NCBI GenBank assembly: GCA_017311185.1
Contig: JAESUZ010001746.1
Span: forward strand, 124,001 to 188,000
From: Proteles cristata cristata
Lineage: Eukaryota > Chordata > Mammalia > Carnivora > Hyaenidae
Direction: 5' to 3'
DNA: 64,000 nt
The position numbers and the translations under genes are program-made. The notes beneath the pieces were generated by a model that searched no databases, had not been told where the DNA came from, and worked only from the letters and a program-made list of their open reading frames with translations. Each line of letters opens with the position of its first letter. Positions within the stretch are counted from its first letter, which is position 1. Positions 33,498 to 47,009 of this stretch are shown here, piece after piece.

Positions 33498-34394
33498 TTT
33501 TTCATTTTAAACCCTAACCTAGTTCATTAATTTTCTCTATCCCTGGCACTGACTCAGAAAATATGTTGTATGTTTAATGTCATAAGAAACCAAGAAGTAA
33601 TCAATCATCTGTTCAGGGAAGGCTCAATGTATTTAGTAGAAGCTGCAAAAAAAATAGAAATATTTTTTGCCTTTTCCCAATCTAGACTGATTGTGTTAAG
33701 ACAGTTTTATAGGGTTTCTTCAATTCTTTATTTGTAAAAATCCCTTTTATATTAAACAGCAAATTACATAGCAAATTCTGGATTCCGTGTAGGAGACAAA
33801 TAATTCTGAGTATTTCAAACTGAAACTGATTGAATATAGGGAATTGCATGGTTGATGAATCATTAGTGAGCTAAAGAAATGGAAGGTAGGTCCATTGTCT
33901 GTAACAACACATCACTGCTGCCATGACCTGGGCCATGAAATTGCTATTATCACTGATACCACTGCTGTCAACACAAAACGACCACACTTGTGGAGGTTGT
34001 AACTGAACTAGGAGATTCTACCTGATGCAATGAAGAATAATCCACTAAAGATCACCTGTGAATTGACTTTGATACTGAAATGTTGCCTTCTCTGTCCTGC
34101 CTTCTGAATTTCACACAACTGTACCAAGAAGACAGAGTCTGCATTATGTCCAGTCCTCTGGCTGAATGAAAGTCTATAAACATAGATTTTAATTTTCCAT
34201 TCTCGGTAATGCACGAGTGATCTCAGAAAGAAGTGGAGATGCTGTGTCAGCAGACACCACCTTCAACAAAGAAGGTAGATGATGAGTTTGTAAAGGAATT
34301 CAAACGCCATCCTCTCTTACACACAGGTAAATGAATTAACGCGTAGGTATTTAAACCTGGCAAAACCATGTTGTGACTTTTTGGCAAGCATCTC
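33498..34394. other. No gene or repeat recognised
   Basis: Includes a 68-codon minus-strand frame (34008-34214). No features were seen. Confidence 0.5.
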
Positions 34395-34797
34395 CTATAT
34401 TAGTCTCCTGGGACATCCGTAATGGAATTCCATAGCTATGTGGCTTTAACAGCAGATACTTTTTTCTCTCATTGTCTGGAGACTTGAAGTCCAAGATCCA
34501 GGAGTTGACAGATTTCAGTTAAGGTCTCTCTTTTGACTTGCACATAGCCACTTTCTCACTGTCTTCATATTTTTCTTTGTGAGTGCATCCTTGTAGTCTC
34601 TGTGTGGGTCCTAATATTCTCTTATAAACACACCAGTTACATTGCATTATGGCCCACCCAAAGGACCTCATTTTAACTTAATCACCTCTTAAAAGGCCCT
34701 TTCTTGAAATACAATCACATACTGGGGTATTGGAGGGTAATGTCTCAAAATATGAGTTCTGGTGGGGGCCTAATTCAGCTCATAAATCTTACCTCCC
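34395..34797 (-). mobile_element. MaLR (MLT1-type) LTR, reverse orientation
   Basis: ttagtctcctgggacatccg, acttgaagtccaagatccag, ctcattttaacttaatcacc, ctcttaaaaggccctttctt and ggggcctaattcagctcata correspond in order to the reverse of an MLT1 LTR. The termini are eroded. Confidence 0.65.
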
Positions 34798-36029
34798 TCC
34801 TTTTTTATTAATTTTATAAGCAAATTAGGACCATTTGTATTTTCATAGCGATTATGAAATTATGTGAAAGGTCATCCTCATCTACAGGTACAGTAAGTTT
34901 TCCACTAAAGAACCAAAACATATGTGTATATACATTGTTCACCTGAACTTATAAAATAGCTAGCTGAGTTATTTACATGCCACCTTAAGGATATTCAGAA
35001 GAAGAAAAATTCTTTCCCATTGTGCAATTGTGTGTTATCACCAATTTATTCATCATGACCTTAGCAATTCACAATGACTCATTTTACCCTGAGAAACAAC
35101 CCCAATTTCTAAGGTTATGAGAAATCGAAATAGCTGTTTTTCACTTGGTTCAAACTAATTAAAATTTTCTTTATAGAAAGAAAGGGGAAATAGGTGCTCC
35201 TATAATTTATGAGAGAAAGTAACTCACAATTATTACAATGAAATACCAGAATTATGTCAATCTCTATTCAATGGTGAAAACGCTATCACCACAGCACAGT
35301 GGAGATAGTAGATCAATGTTCATAAATTCTAGCTAGACTTTGAATAAAGTTATTTTAATTATGCTAATCTTAAAGTTTCTCAAATGCTCCCACTGCTCAT
35401 TATCTTTCAGCAAATTGCAGCTGTTTTGTGGTACTGACAAACTACATTTTGGAATAGAAGGCCACTGGCATTTTTACAAATTATTTAAATGTAAAAACTG
35501 CTGCATCGTGGTTCATGAGAGTCCCTTTCATCACAGCGTTCACAGTGTGAAGACAGTGACAGATCATTTCTAGGTAGAATCAAGGTGAGAAGTTTGCTCC
35601 AATTACTGCACATAATTCCAGTAGTAAAAGGATTTTTTTTTTGCTTAAATTGGCAACACAGAAGGAAAGGTCAGCTCTGGCATACATTTTAGTACAAAAA
35701 TGAGCTTACTAATTTGGCTTTTCATACACAAATATAACAAATAGGTCATTTCTGATACACCAACTGACTTTTATCCAAGGTAAAAAAAATGTATAAATTA
35801 AGAAAAAATGATGAGATATTATACAAAACTGCTATTTCCAAATAAGTTTGGGTATATTATAAGTGACTAATAATTAATAATGATTTTAGATGTATTTCAG
35901 GAGTCACATCATGTACCAATTGGTATAGATAGATTGATACATGGATACATACATACCCCATATTCTAATTGTTTTATATATAGTTTTATATATATGTATA
36001 CACACACACACAGAAGGCATTTGTTTTGT
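34798..36029. other. AT-rich stretch, nothing recognised
   Basis: A 77-codon frame at 35340-35573 (plus) is without features. A short TA/AC mixture is at 35975-36013. Confidence 0.5.
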
Positions 36030-36740
36030 TTCCATTTTCTGGCATTTATGAATAAGGCTGCTCTAAACTTCGTGTACATATGTTTTCAAATATAATTCAC
36101 ACACCATATAATTCATTTATTTAAGGTGTATGATGAAAGGCCTTTTTGTTTCTTGACTTTTGTTTTTTTGTTTGTTTTGTTTTATTACTTTGATAGATTT
36201 GTACAATCATCACCACAAACTATTTTAGGATATTTTCATTATTCCAAAAGGGAAACTCTATACCAATTAGTAGTCACAACCATATCCCTTTATACCAACC
36301 CTCAGGCTTAGGCAATCAGCAGTATACTTTCTGTCTCTATAGATTTGCCAATTTGGACATTTCATATAAATAAAATCATACAATATGTCTGTCTTTTGTG
36401 ACTTACTCCTTTCATTTATCATGTTTTCAATGTTCATTCCTCTCTTTCCATGTATCAGTATTTTATTCCTTTATAGTGACAAACCATATTCCATTGTACT
36501 AAATATAATATTTTATTCATTCATCTGTTGATGGATGTTTGGTTTTTTCTATTTGTTTTTTTTTATGAATAATGCTACTATGAAGTTTATGTATGCATGT
36601 TTTTATGTATCAGGTACATTTCTAGGATAAAATTTGTGGGGTCATATGGAAATTCTATGTTTCACCATTTGAGAAACTGCCAGACTTTTCTAAAGTAAGA
36701 GGGTTCCAGTTTCGTACATTCTCACCACAATATTTCATTA
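36030..36740 (-). mobile_element. Old L1 (L1M-type) 3' region
   Basis: The plus strand shows aattcacacaccatataatt, caatcatcaccacaaactat, tctgtctctatagatttgcc, attcattcatctgttgatgg and ggggtcatatggaaattcta, in the order of a reversed old L1. A short stray L1 piece (tctggcatttatgaataagg) precedes it. Confidence 0.85.
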
Positions 36741-36999
36741 TCTGTATTGTATTATAGTTATCCTAGCACATGTGACATAAATGGGACTATGGTACAACTG
36801 TCTCTTATTCATATGTCAGGTAGTAACAAATACTCTCAAGTTATCACTAATGATCATTTAAACTGCTAGATAAGCCATTCATGTGCACTACTTGGCAATT
36901 GCCAACACTCTTCAACCACTGATTTAATGAGCAGAGTTATCAATCAAAGAAGAAAGAGTAAAAGGATATGGAAAGAGTAAAGCAATAATGTTCCATTTA

Positions 37000-37052
37000 C
37001 TAGATATACCATATTTTACTTATCTATTCATCACTTGATGGACATTTGGGTG
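37000..37052 (-). mobile_element. Short L1 fragment
   Basis: ttactagatataccatattt and cacttgatggacatttgggt match the reversed L1 word also present at 10.67 and 36.52 kb. Confidence 0.5.
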
Positions 37053-37920
37053 GAACATGAAAGGGCAGTAGGGAAAGGAAGATAGGGTAGCATGAGGAAG
37101 GGGTAGGCTTTCATCTCAGAGGATTAAGATTATCACACTATATGAGGTAAATAATTTTTAATGTACAATCCTATGCTTAAGCAACTCATCAGACAAATTG
37201 GAAAACAAATGAACATATTTTTAGGCATGGATATTTCAACAAACAAGCAAGCAAAAGAAAACAAAACAAAATAAAAAAAGTATGCAAAAAACCCCAAAGA
37301 GGCTCCCAGACACCCTTTTGTAGGAAGCTAAGGTAATTCAATGAAGGAATAAAAGAAAGGAGGAGGAACATGGAGCATCTTCAAAGGAATATACTCACCA
37401 GAGCAGGGAAATCAAGAATGTCCGCAACATACTACAAGCTGCCTTTCCATCCCAGTAGCTCACTCTTGGGCCCTTAGCACAAAGCAGAGAGACTGTCTCT
37501 TTAACACTGTAGTCTCCTGGAAACAAGCTGAAATCTCAGCTTGTCTAACCTGCATGTGTGGAAATTTGAGAGGTTGGGGAGGGTGTGGAGAGAGTTAGTT
37601 TGGAAATATAGCAAAACTATCATTCACTCTATACACAAACATTGAAAATAAAAAGTTGTACCTAAAGGCGATTTAATGATAGTACACTGAGTGGCCCAAG
37701 TGCAAATTCATATTTCTAAAACCAAAATAACGCAAGCCCTGCGTATTGATTTAACCAGGTGGTAAGTAAATGACAACCAAAGATGTAAGAAGGAAAATGG
37801 TATGATATGATAAGAGACTAAATCCTCACTTCCCACAGTAGGAAATCAATGAGTGTTTGAAAATGACTCATCATTATTACAGTATAAGCATACATTTAAA
37901 AATTATGAGGGGTGTATAAG
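37053..37920. other. No gene or repeat recognised
   Basis: An A-rich patch at 37240-37300 contains several aaaacaaaa words. Confidence 0.5.
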
Positions 37921-37931
37921 AGACACAGTAA

Positions 37932-38138
37932 GGGGCACCTGGATGGCCCAGTCTGTTAAGCATCCAACTTCGGCTCAGGTCATGATCTCACAGTTCATGA
38001 GTTCAAGACCTATCAGGCTCTGTACTCAGAGCCTGAAGCCTACTTTGGATTCTGTGTCTCCCTCTCTCTCTGCCCCTCCTCCATCTCACACTGTCTCTGT
38101 CTCTCAAAATTAAACAAACATTTAAAAAATGTTTTAAA
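37932..38138 (+). mobile_element. Can-SINE
   Basis: ggggcacctggatggcccag head, gttcatgagttcaagaccta, a CT-rich block and an (A)n-rich tail with attaaacaaac. Flanks acacagtaa and agcagtaaaa are only partly alike. Confidence 0.93.
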
Positions 38139-39457
38139 GAAGCAGTAAAATGAGTTGTAACTACTTACTTCTAGGGAGATGAATGGGCAGGAATTGACAT
38201 CTGAGTTCTTCAAACTTGGATATTCTTATTTGAGTATTTTTTTATTAATTTGGTAAATATATTTTTAGATTATTTTCATTCATTTGGGTTCATTTCATTC
38301 ATTACCTTTTAAGTACAAATATTTTTTTCACATGCGACAGTTCACTATATTGCTATCCTTATTAAGAAAACAACGATGCAAAGATAAAAAAGCACTGTGC
38401 TATGTTGCCTGGAGTTCCTTTTCCAATTGGAAAATCCATTTCTGAACCTCATCTTTTATATCTTCTTTCTTGCTTTAAAGAAATGTTTTATTCTTAAACA
38501 TTAAATCTAATTCCCAAAGCTATTTATTTATTTGTATTTACTTACTTATTTCATTTCAAGTTTATTATCACTTAGTTTGTGGCTAGCATCAAATCAAAGG
38601 AGTCTCACATTACCTTGACTTTATGTCCAGTGTTTCAAACTTGTTTTCATGTTTCTGCCAGAGAATTCTGTGTTGGTTTCATGAATATCCTTCTATCCAG
38701 GGAGTGTCTGTCCATGATCTTCCTCTTTCCTTCCTTTCTGATTTAAGTTCCCATCCCTAGGTGCCACTATCTGCATAAAGACTTTCTATATTAAAAAAAA
38801 AAAATCAGCATTATAAATATATTCTCTCTGTAGGTCTCTTCTCAAAATAAATAATATTTTATACATTAAAATTCTCCACATCCCAAGCAGCACTCTATGC
38901 ATAATAGGTAATAAACATGAATATAAAATCTGAGTAAACTATTAAGACAATTCTTATTGAAATATAGGTGAAAGATATTTCTGTGACTTGTATTCAAAGG
39001 TTATTTCCCTAATCTTGATTAATTACATGGTGACATTCTAATAATATTGCTTGTTTTCTTGACCACAAAAAAATGTACTTTTTCAAAATATCTTAATATT
39101 GTGTTTTTCTACAATTCAGTGAATCATACAATTGACCTTTTCTGGATATATATTTAATAATCTGCACACACGTTCACTCACACAAACTGAAGAAACCCAC
39201 AGAACATTGGGTACAAAATGGACTTTCAAAACTTTAATTTCAGAGTACACATTGAATTTTATTTAAATTATAAGATACTTTTTATGTTACTTGACTAAAT
39301 TTTTATGTTACTTGAATTAGCTACTTGACCAGCTAATAGGATTATCAAAGCATAATTTTAAAATGATATTCCCTAATGTAAACACTTAAAGGAAATGGAA
39401 ATTTATTTCCCTATCCTTCAAGGTCTTCTTGCTGGACAAAGAAGCAACTTTATATAA
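38139..39457. other. AT-rich stretch, nothing recognised
   Basis: Includes a 12-A run near 38791-38803. No open frame above 60 codons. Confidence 0.5.
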
Positions 39458-39645
39458 GGGGCACCTGGGTGGTTTAGTTGGTTAAGCATCTGACTTCAGC
39501 TCAGGTCATGATCTCATGGTTCATGAATTGTAGCTCTGCTTTGGGTTCTCTGCTGGGTGCAGAGTCAGCTTCAGATCCTTTTGTCTCTTTGCTCTCTGCC
39601 CCTCCCCCACTCACTCTCTCAAAAATAAACATTAAAAAAATTAAA
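39458..39645 (+). mobile_element. Can-SINE
   Basis: ggggcacctgggtggtttag head, aggtcatgatctcatggttc, cctcccccactcactctctc block and an aaaaataaacattaaaaaaa tail. Confidence 0.93.
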
Positions 39646-40194
39646 ATTTCATAAGACAGATTAACAGGAGAAAATAAAACATTTTTATGACATTGTTTTT
39701 CAACAATGAAACTGAGATCTAGAGAAATGACCAAAGCTGACAGTTTTTATGCTTTTTAGACAAAGAGACAATACATCTGTGGAAAAATTGACAGAACAAA
39801 GAAAACTTAACTTTGGGAGCTCCAATTACTAAGGAATTTGTAACAGAATTTGGTCTGTGTCAGTAAATTAGTAAAAAATAACAAGGGTTATATAGATAGC
39901 CTTTTTGGCTCTTACTATACTACCATCTCTGGTGATAAGGAGGTCTCTTCACCCCTTGCTCCAGGGAGAGCACCTTTCCCATGAGACATTTATTTCCTGC
40001 TTTCAGGGGGCAGAGGAGCATCTGAGTGTCCTTTTTTGTACCGCTGTCTCTTAAGTAACTTTTATTTTAAGTAGTTAGTATGCCATAGTGTCGTATTTAG
40101 GGGCAGCCTGCTATTGGTCCCTAAACATTGAAGAAAGTGATACAAATTTCTGACTCAAAATAATACAGTGATCCACATTTTATTCAGAAACTAT
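39646..40194. other. No gene or repeat recognised
   Basis: No open frame or repeat feature stands out. 39950-40040 is slightly GC-richer. Confidence 0.5.
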
Positions 40195-40462
40195 AAACGC
40201 ATTTAGTTTCTTTTTTTTTTTTTTTATAAATTTTTTTTTAACGTTTTATTTATTTCTAGGAGAGAGAGAGAGACAGCATGAGCAGGGGAGGGTCAGAGAG
40301 AGAGGGAGTCACAGACTGAAACAGGCTCCAGGCTCCAGGCTGGCAGTCAGCACAGAGCCCGACGCGGGGCTCGAACCCACGAACCGCGAGATCATGACCT
40401 AAGCGAAAGTCGGACGCTTAACCGACTAAGCCACCCAGGCGCCCCAAAACGCATTTAGTTTC
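40195..40462 (-). mobile_element. Can-SINE, young subfamily, with 16-bp target duplication
   Basis: aaacgcatttagtttc is perfect on both sides (40195-40210 and 40447-40462). The long T/A tail and the conserved tRNA-like part (gagatcatgacctaagcgaa) suggest a recent copy. A small ggctccaggctccaggctgg duplication is internal. Confidence 0.97.
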
Positions 40463-43400
40463 AACACAACAGATGTTAAAAGACATAGAAAAGATGTTGA
40501 ATTGAAGAAAATAAATCCGGTAACAGTCATAAATAGTACCAGTGAAAACTAAAAGATAGGTTACACATGAATATTAACTATATGATTATTTATTGCAACT
40601 TTCCTAATCCTATCCATGTGGGACTTGAATAGGGTATTGTTTTTTATAAATATTCAATATACAGTTGTTATGCAGAACTGCCACTAGACTATACAAGGCA
40701 ATATCTTTGCTGTTGTTATTGAAGGTTCTAGTCAGTTGAAGATACTGTGTCCTGGGCTATTGCATAACTTTATTTTATGTGCCATTTGTTTTGTTTGATT
40801 TTTGTAGTAGTCGTATGGCTATTTTCAAGATTATCATTCAGAAAATTACCTTCCCACTGGTTCACTGCCATAATTTTCCTATTTAGAGCAGATTTCTTTG
40901 ATAAAGCACATGGACTTAGGTGATAGCAAAGATATCATTGAGTGCTAGTGCTCCAAGATTCCCAAAACCATCCAAGAGCAATGGATGATGCTTTCACTGA
41001 TAATTATAACTTAGGAGAGTAATCAAAAATATTTGTGACAATGAAGCCCTCAGTTCTGGCAAACGCCTTGGTGTCATATGACTAGTTTGCTCATATCTAC
41101 AACTGCTGTTTCCAAACTAGTTTTAGAGACTCCTGGAATAGCATTAAAGAGGAGGGGAATACGGATCAACCCGGCTTTTTTCAGACATCAACTTTTTGTT
41201 CAACAGTAAAAATGTTAGAACTCTGTGGTTTTATAGTAAGTTGGAAAATCCACAGCTAATCAGGCTTTTTTATAATAATTTTGGATGAACTAGACTCAAT
41301 TCTTCCAGCCTCGTACTCAATTTCTGGTTTGAAAACAAAAGATAAGTGCCCAGTGAAACCTATTAACTGCTTGGCTTGCTTGAAATCCTCTGGATCCATC
41401 TGTCTCTACTGTAATGGAGAATTGAAACCACATCCCTTGTTTCATAAACAGACATTGAGTTGGCAGATGAAAATGAAGATATCTCGACCCTTCCCAGTTT
41501 ATTAAAATTAATAAAATTGTGCATGGTTTTCGTTTTGGCAATCTTATTTACTACTGAAATTGCCTACTATGTTTTTTGTAAATTTTATATTCATATTAAT
41601 TTTCTTGTAAATATTAATATTCTCAAGGTATTTTACTTGAAAATTCAATTTTTAAAGCTTATAATAATTATTTCCTTTTTTGACAGTCACATAATCCCAC
41701 TCTGTCATGGGAACTCTACATGTTTAAAAGATATCTTGAGTTTTCTGCATGCCAATTCATGAAAGGCACACTCTCAAGGGACATCTAGATATTTTTAATG
41801 GAAAATAGTATTATTGATAAAAATATGGGCAGTAAAATTCATTGAATATCATTTCATGATACTGATGCTGAGTAGAGTGGCCCACTCGAGGACACTGAGG
41901 TTACTTACAAAAGCCAAAAATTGTTTGTTTGTATTTTTAATGTAATGGTTTCATATCAGTAATTCTCTTCTAAACTTAATCATACAAAATATTGTACTTT
42001 TATTTACTTAATATAAATTGTTAAATGCTTTTTCTGTAACAGGTTTTCTAAAGCCTTTATGTCTTCAGTGTCTTTTAATTGTATACTCCTCTTTTTTATA
42101 AACCTTATATAACTTACTGATTACCATTCTATGGTCATTTTATTGACCTGAATTTTCTAGTAAAACTCTTGCTTACTGTCTAATTACAGTTTAAAGTAAC
42201 TTATGAAGTGCTATAAACTTCTCATCTAGAATAATCAAATTAAAGATTTATATAATAAGAAAATGATGTTAAAGTTAATATAATTTTTATTTTTCCAGGT
42301 AATTTGATTTTATGAGTTTATTTTTCTTTTAAGGTAGATTTTCTCATTCCTACATCCTCACAATATAAATAATTTTCATTAACTCTGCCTAGAAAATACT
42401 ATATTTTATGACATGATTACCCAATTCAAACAAGGAATCAGGTATTAACATAAGAAATTGAATATTGTTCATGATTTGATTAACAAATATATAATTGCAG
42501 AGAATGCCTCTTTCCAGCTATCACTAATCAGGCTGTCTAGTTTTTGAAGGTCAAAGGAAGAAAGAAATAGAAGTTAGCCAATCAGTCAACTCAGTAATGG
42601 TAGACACAAAGGTCAAATATAATTATAAAGTAGTGGGAAGGAAAACTAAGTGGAATTTTAATGTGTGATTCCTTATGGTTAGATTTTTAAAATATATATG
42701 TATTCATCTATACGATTCATATATTTATTAGGGGGAAAAGGTGTTACGTTTAATAGCTTATCATCTGTGCTCACTAGTTAGTATGTGTGTTTTTAGTCTG
42801 TGCTAGGGAAAAAGCTAAACTGTAGATACAAAATAGATAAAATTTGTTCTGAGATAACCAAGATGAAAGATGATATCAGTGTAAGCTTTACACCAAACAA
42901 ATTGATAAGCAAACAAGAGCTGTGGTTAATATATGAATGACAGAGATAAACTTCAATCTTCTGGTACGGCTGGTTTCAAGGATAGCATCAAGAACAGATG
43001 CATATCAATGTATCATGGAACACTCAATACCTTAAAATGGGATGACTATGCTAAGTTTATTTCATTTATATATAAATGTGTATATTATATACATATACAT
43101 ATATGTATGTATGTACTACACACACGCATATATATGTATGTATGTATGCATATATACTAACAGTTTAGAAGGTGTGGAGCACTCATTCAAAGTTTTAAAG
43201 ACACTGAGCTTCAGGTGGAGAGATGGTAACCATTGCCTTTTGCTCTGAGCAAAGCATCTCAGAGTATGGTCTACTTTGGTCCACAGGCTGGTCTAACTTC
43301 TATCACTGCCCTTCCTAGAGAGCATGAGACTATGAGTGAGCACTTATGTAAATATCAAATTGAAAGAGTAATTTATATTCTGATGACCCTTAAAATGAAA

Positions 43401-45867
43401 ATTCATACTTGAATTTAATATTTGTGATTCAGTTTCTCTAGTACTTAACTTTAATTGTATTATATAAAAGTATCTATATAGAATAAAGAATTAAGTCTAT
43501 AAAGAATAAAGTTAAGAAAATCAGATGTAATATATTCTAAATCAATGAACCACAAATTACAGCCAATTGGCCAAAAAAACCCTCCATGTGAACAGTTTTT
43601 ATAGTTTTATTGAGACACAGCATTGTAAAGGTATACATAGCATTTTTAATAGTAAATCCCTATGAAATAAAATATTTTTGCTGTTTAAATACTGAAATAT
43701 ATTGATCTATATTGAAATCATTATGATTATGTATGAATTAATAATATACATTATTCCTGTATTATACACTGAAATATATTAAATATTTCACAAAGTACTA
43801 CTAGAGTATATCAATTTTTAATTTAAGATTGATAACCTTCTTAGACAATGAAATACACAGCATTGGCATCATATATGTAATTGATGCTTAAAAATCTATT
43901 GGATAAACAAACAATAAGCTACCCCATGAAATAAAATAGAACACAGATACGTAACTTTCCTGAAAGAGGTAGAATTTGGCAATAGATTGAGAAATCATCT
44001 TAAATTTCTTAACTTTATCGCCAATTATGGTACAGGGTTTCCTAATAAAATAGATGCTGTATTTAAACATAGAATTTCAAACTACGGTTTCCCTTACTTA
44101 GCATCACTGGGAGTTTAAGCCCCTCATATTATTCATATCAGGTGATTTCAGGTTTTAATTTACTGCTTGAATGTATATCATGATTAAGTGTGAACCATAA
44201 GTATTGAGTGACTTTAAAAAAATAGTCTTATTATAAGTGCCAGAATTCTCTAGTTAATATACCTTTAAAAATATTTTCCTCTGTTTTTTCTTTATTTTTC
44301 TTCCTTGTCCTCACTTTAGAATGGTATTGACTTGAATTTGGCAAATTTTTGTTTTGTTTTGTTTTATTTCTACTCTTGAAGCCAGTGTCAAATCCATTGG
44401 CAAGTCTTTTCCAATAATAGTTGGGCGAAGGATCAGTTTCTACTGAGTTTGTCTGACACTCAGAGCAGTTAATATCAATTATAAACCATTTTAGAATTAA
44501 GAATTTTATAGGGCTGAAAGAAATAAAACCCAAATAATATACTGTCTGCCTATAATATCATATTATATATAGCATATAATATCATATCATCAAATATAGA
44601 TGTAAAATAAAATAAAAACAGAAAAGAAAATAAAAGAAAAAATAGGAAACATTTTTCAGTATCAGAATGTTTCGTTGAATGATTAATATTTACGTTACAC
44701 ATTTTGTTTTCCTAATATTTCTTAGAATAGACTTCTGTTCTTTAGTTATCACATATGTGAGATATTAAGCAGCATCAATAGATATATAATCAAAATATAG
44801 TTTTTATTAATACTCTAACAACGAGTATCATGTAGGGAAAGAGAAACTACTTATAACTAAAAAAAATATTGGTGGTATTTAGTCAATGCCTCTATATTGT
44901 TCAATGAACTCAAACATAATATGCATTTACTATTATGATATTTGGATTCAGCTAGGGGATTCAGCGAGGTGATCCACCTGACCCTGAATTATAAGTTGAC
45001 ATGTTTGGAAGTCAGATGGCTTTTAACCAGGTTAACTAGTATTAGTTAGGGATGGTTGGGGATGGTCAGATCTGCTCCACGTGTTCCTCATCCTTCAACC
45101 TGCTATCATGTACAAGTTCTGATGAGAATACGAAGACAAACTAGAACAAGCGCAATTACACAGATTCTGTTGAGGACTAGGCATAAACAGGCACACTTCT
45201 TTCCTCCGTGTAACCATCTGACTTCTAAGTTCTATGTAGCCCCCATCTTCTATTGTCTAAAGCAATGCACTTGGCAAGTATAACATCAGAGTGTAAGGAT
45301 ACTATAAGGCTACATGGTAAAGGTCACATGAATACTGAGAAGTAAACCTTTGGGACCAGTGATGCAACTACTCCAGAAGTAAGTATTCAGTAACTATTGG
45401 AAAACATAGATATATGATTTAGGATACAAATAGTAGCAAATTAAAACAATGAAAGTGAAATAAGTCTCAAGAATTTAATTTATTTGGTCTATTCACTTAT
45501 TTTTGTTCATATTGCAGACTTCAAAAAGTATACTTTAAGATATAAAGTGAAACACTCAGAAATTGAATACTATGCAATCAGTTTTCATGAATGTATATCA
45601 AGACAAAATATTTTCACTATCCAAGAAATTTCCCTTCTGGTCTTTCCTGCTCATTCACATTATATTTATTCAATTGCATATTGCATATATTAGTCCAATA
45701 AGATAGGTAAAAGAAATAAAAGGCATAGTGATTAAAAAGGAAGAAATAAACTCTGAATTCTGACATGACATTGTATTCATGGAAAACTGAAGGAATTTAC
45801 AAGACAAGTACATGATACAATATTTGAATTTAGTAATATTTCAGAATGCAAAGTTGATATTAAATTA
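40463..45867. other. 5.4 kb AT-rich stretch without any SINE or recognised L1
   Basis: The longest frames are 100 codons (41460-41762, plus, and 44231-44533, minus). The first is hydrophobic and low in complexity, and neither is recognisable. An AT/GTAT microsatellite lies at 43076-43157. No exon, CpG island or RNA gene was seen. Confidence 0.5.
43076..43157. repeat. (TATG/TATA)n simple repeat
   Basis: Alternating tatata, tatgtatgtatg and cacacac words, imperfect. Confidence 0.9.
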
Positions 45868-45970
45868 GGGGTGCTTGGGTCACTCGATCAGTTAAGCATT
45901 TGACTTAGGCTCAGGACATGATCTCACAGTTCACAAGTTCATAGGTTTAAGCCCCACATTGGGTCTCTTC
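45868..45970 (+). mobile_element. Can-SINE, 3'-truncated
   Basis: ggggtgcttgggtcactcga head and gttcataggtttaagccccacattgggtct-type middle are present (with a small internal duplication of the ttcacaagttcatag kind). The CT block and tail are missing. Confidence 0.85.
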
Positions 45971-46330
45971 CCGGATGTCTTACATGTATACTTGAATATT
46001 TTTTATTATTCTGTGGGTTTCATGTGATCTATTCCATTTTTCTCACTCATTTCCATGCTTCAGTTAGGATAATTGATATTTTCAGACCTTAAAGTTCACT
46101 ACTTCTTTCTTCAATTGTGTCTATTATACCCTTAAGCCAATCTAGGGATGTGAGCCAGTGGTGGGTTACATATCCTTGTTTTTCTGTGTGCTTCATATTA
46201 TGTGACTGAATGTTGGACATTGTGTTGAACATTATAAAAGAATAGAGAAATTAATGTAAATGCAATTTATGCCCAGAAATGGGCATGACATTTACTCTGA
46301 AGGGCTTTGTCAATCTAGTTTACAGCTGAG
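45971..46330. other. Probable old L1 untranslated-region sequence
   Basis: T-rich text such as ttatgtgactgaatgttgga, cattgtgttgaacattataa is typical of old L1 UTRs. It seems to resume after the SINE, at 46545-46760. The assignment is uncertain. Confidence 0.35.
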
Positions 46331-46535
46331 TGGGTGAGGTACCTTAATGGCTCAGTCAGTTAAGCCTCTAACTCAGCTCAGGTCAGGATTTCACGTTTGT
46401 GTGTTCCAGCCCTGCATTGGGCTCTGTGCTGACAGCCTGATCCTGCTTTGGGATTCTATGTCTCCCTCTCTCTGCCCCTCCCCTGTTCTCTCTCTCTCTG
46501 TCTCAAAAATAAATAATAATTTAAAAAAATATAGT
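46331..46535 (+). mobile_element. Can-SINE, older copy
   Basis: gtaccttaatggctcagtca head, ccagccctgcattgggctct, CT block and aaaaataaataataattt tail. A short gagtggg occurs on both sides. Confidence 0.9.
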
Positions 46536-46761
46536 GGAGTGGGGTTTGGCTTGTTGGTCACATTAGCTATATTCAGTGCACCACACATTTGAAAATCCTC
46601 TAGTGATAAGCTGCTCCTGTGTTTCACTTAGTGCTAGCCTGGACTGCTTGAGTCTTTCTGCGTGTTCCTGTTCTACCATTAGCTTTTAACAGGCTCAGGG
46701 AGCCTCAAAAGAAGGACATGCTTGCTACCCAATGTAAGAGTTACAATGAGAGAACAGGTTT

Positions 46762-47009
46762 TCAGTTTCATGCTTCTTTTTTTTTTTATTTTTAATTTTT
46801 TTTTAATGTTTTATTTATTTCTAGGAGAGAGAGAGAGACAGTATGAGCAGGGGAGGGTCAGAGAGAGAGGGAGCCACAGACCGAAACAGGCTCCAGACAC
46901 TGAGCCGGCAGCCAGCACAGAGCCCGACGCGGGGCTCGAACCCACGAACCGCGAGATCATGACCTAAGGGAAAGTCGGACGCTCAAGCGTCCCTCAGTTT
47001 CATGCTTCT
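46762..47009 (-). mobile_element. Can-SINE, young subfamily, deleted head, 16-bp target duplication
   Basis: tcagtttcatgcttct at 46762-46777 and 46994-47009 is a perfect duplication. The element ends gtcggacgctcaagcgtccc, so about 20 bases of the head including ccgactaagccacccag are absent. Confidence 0.95.
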
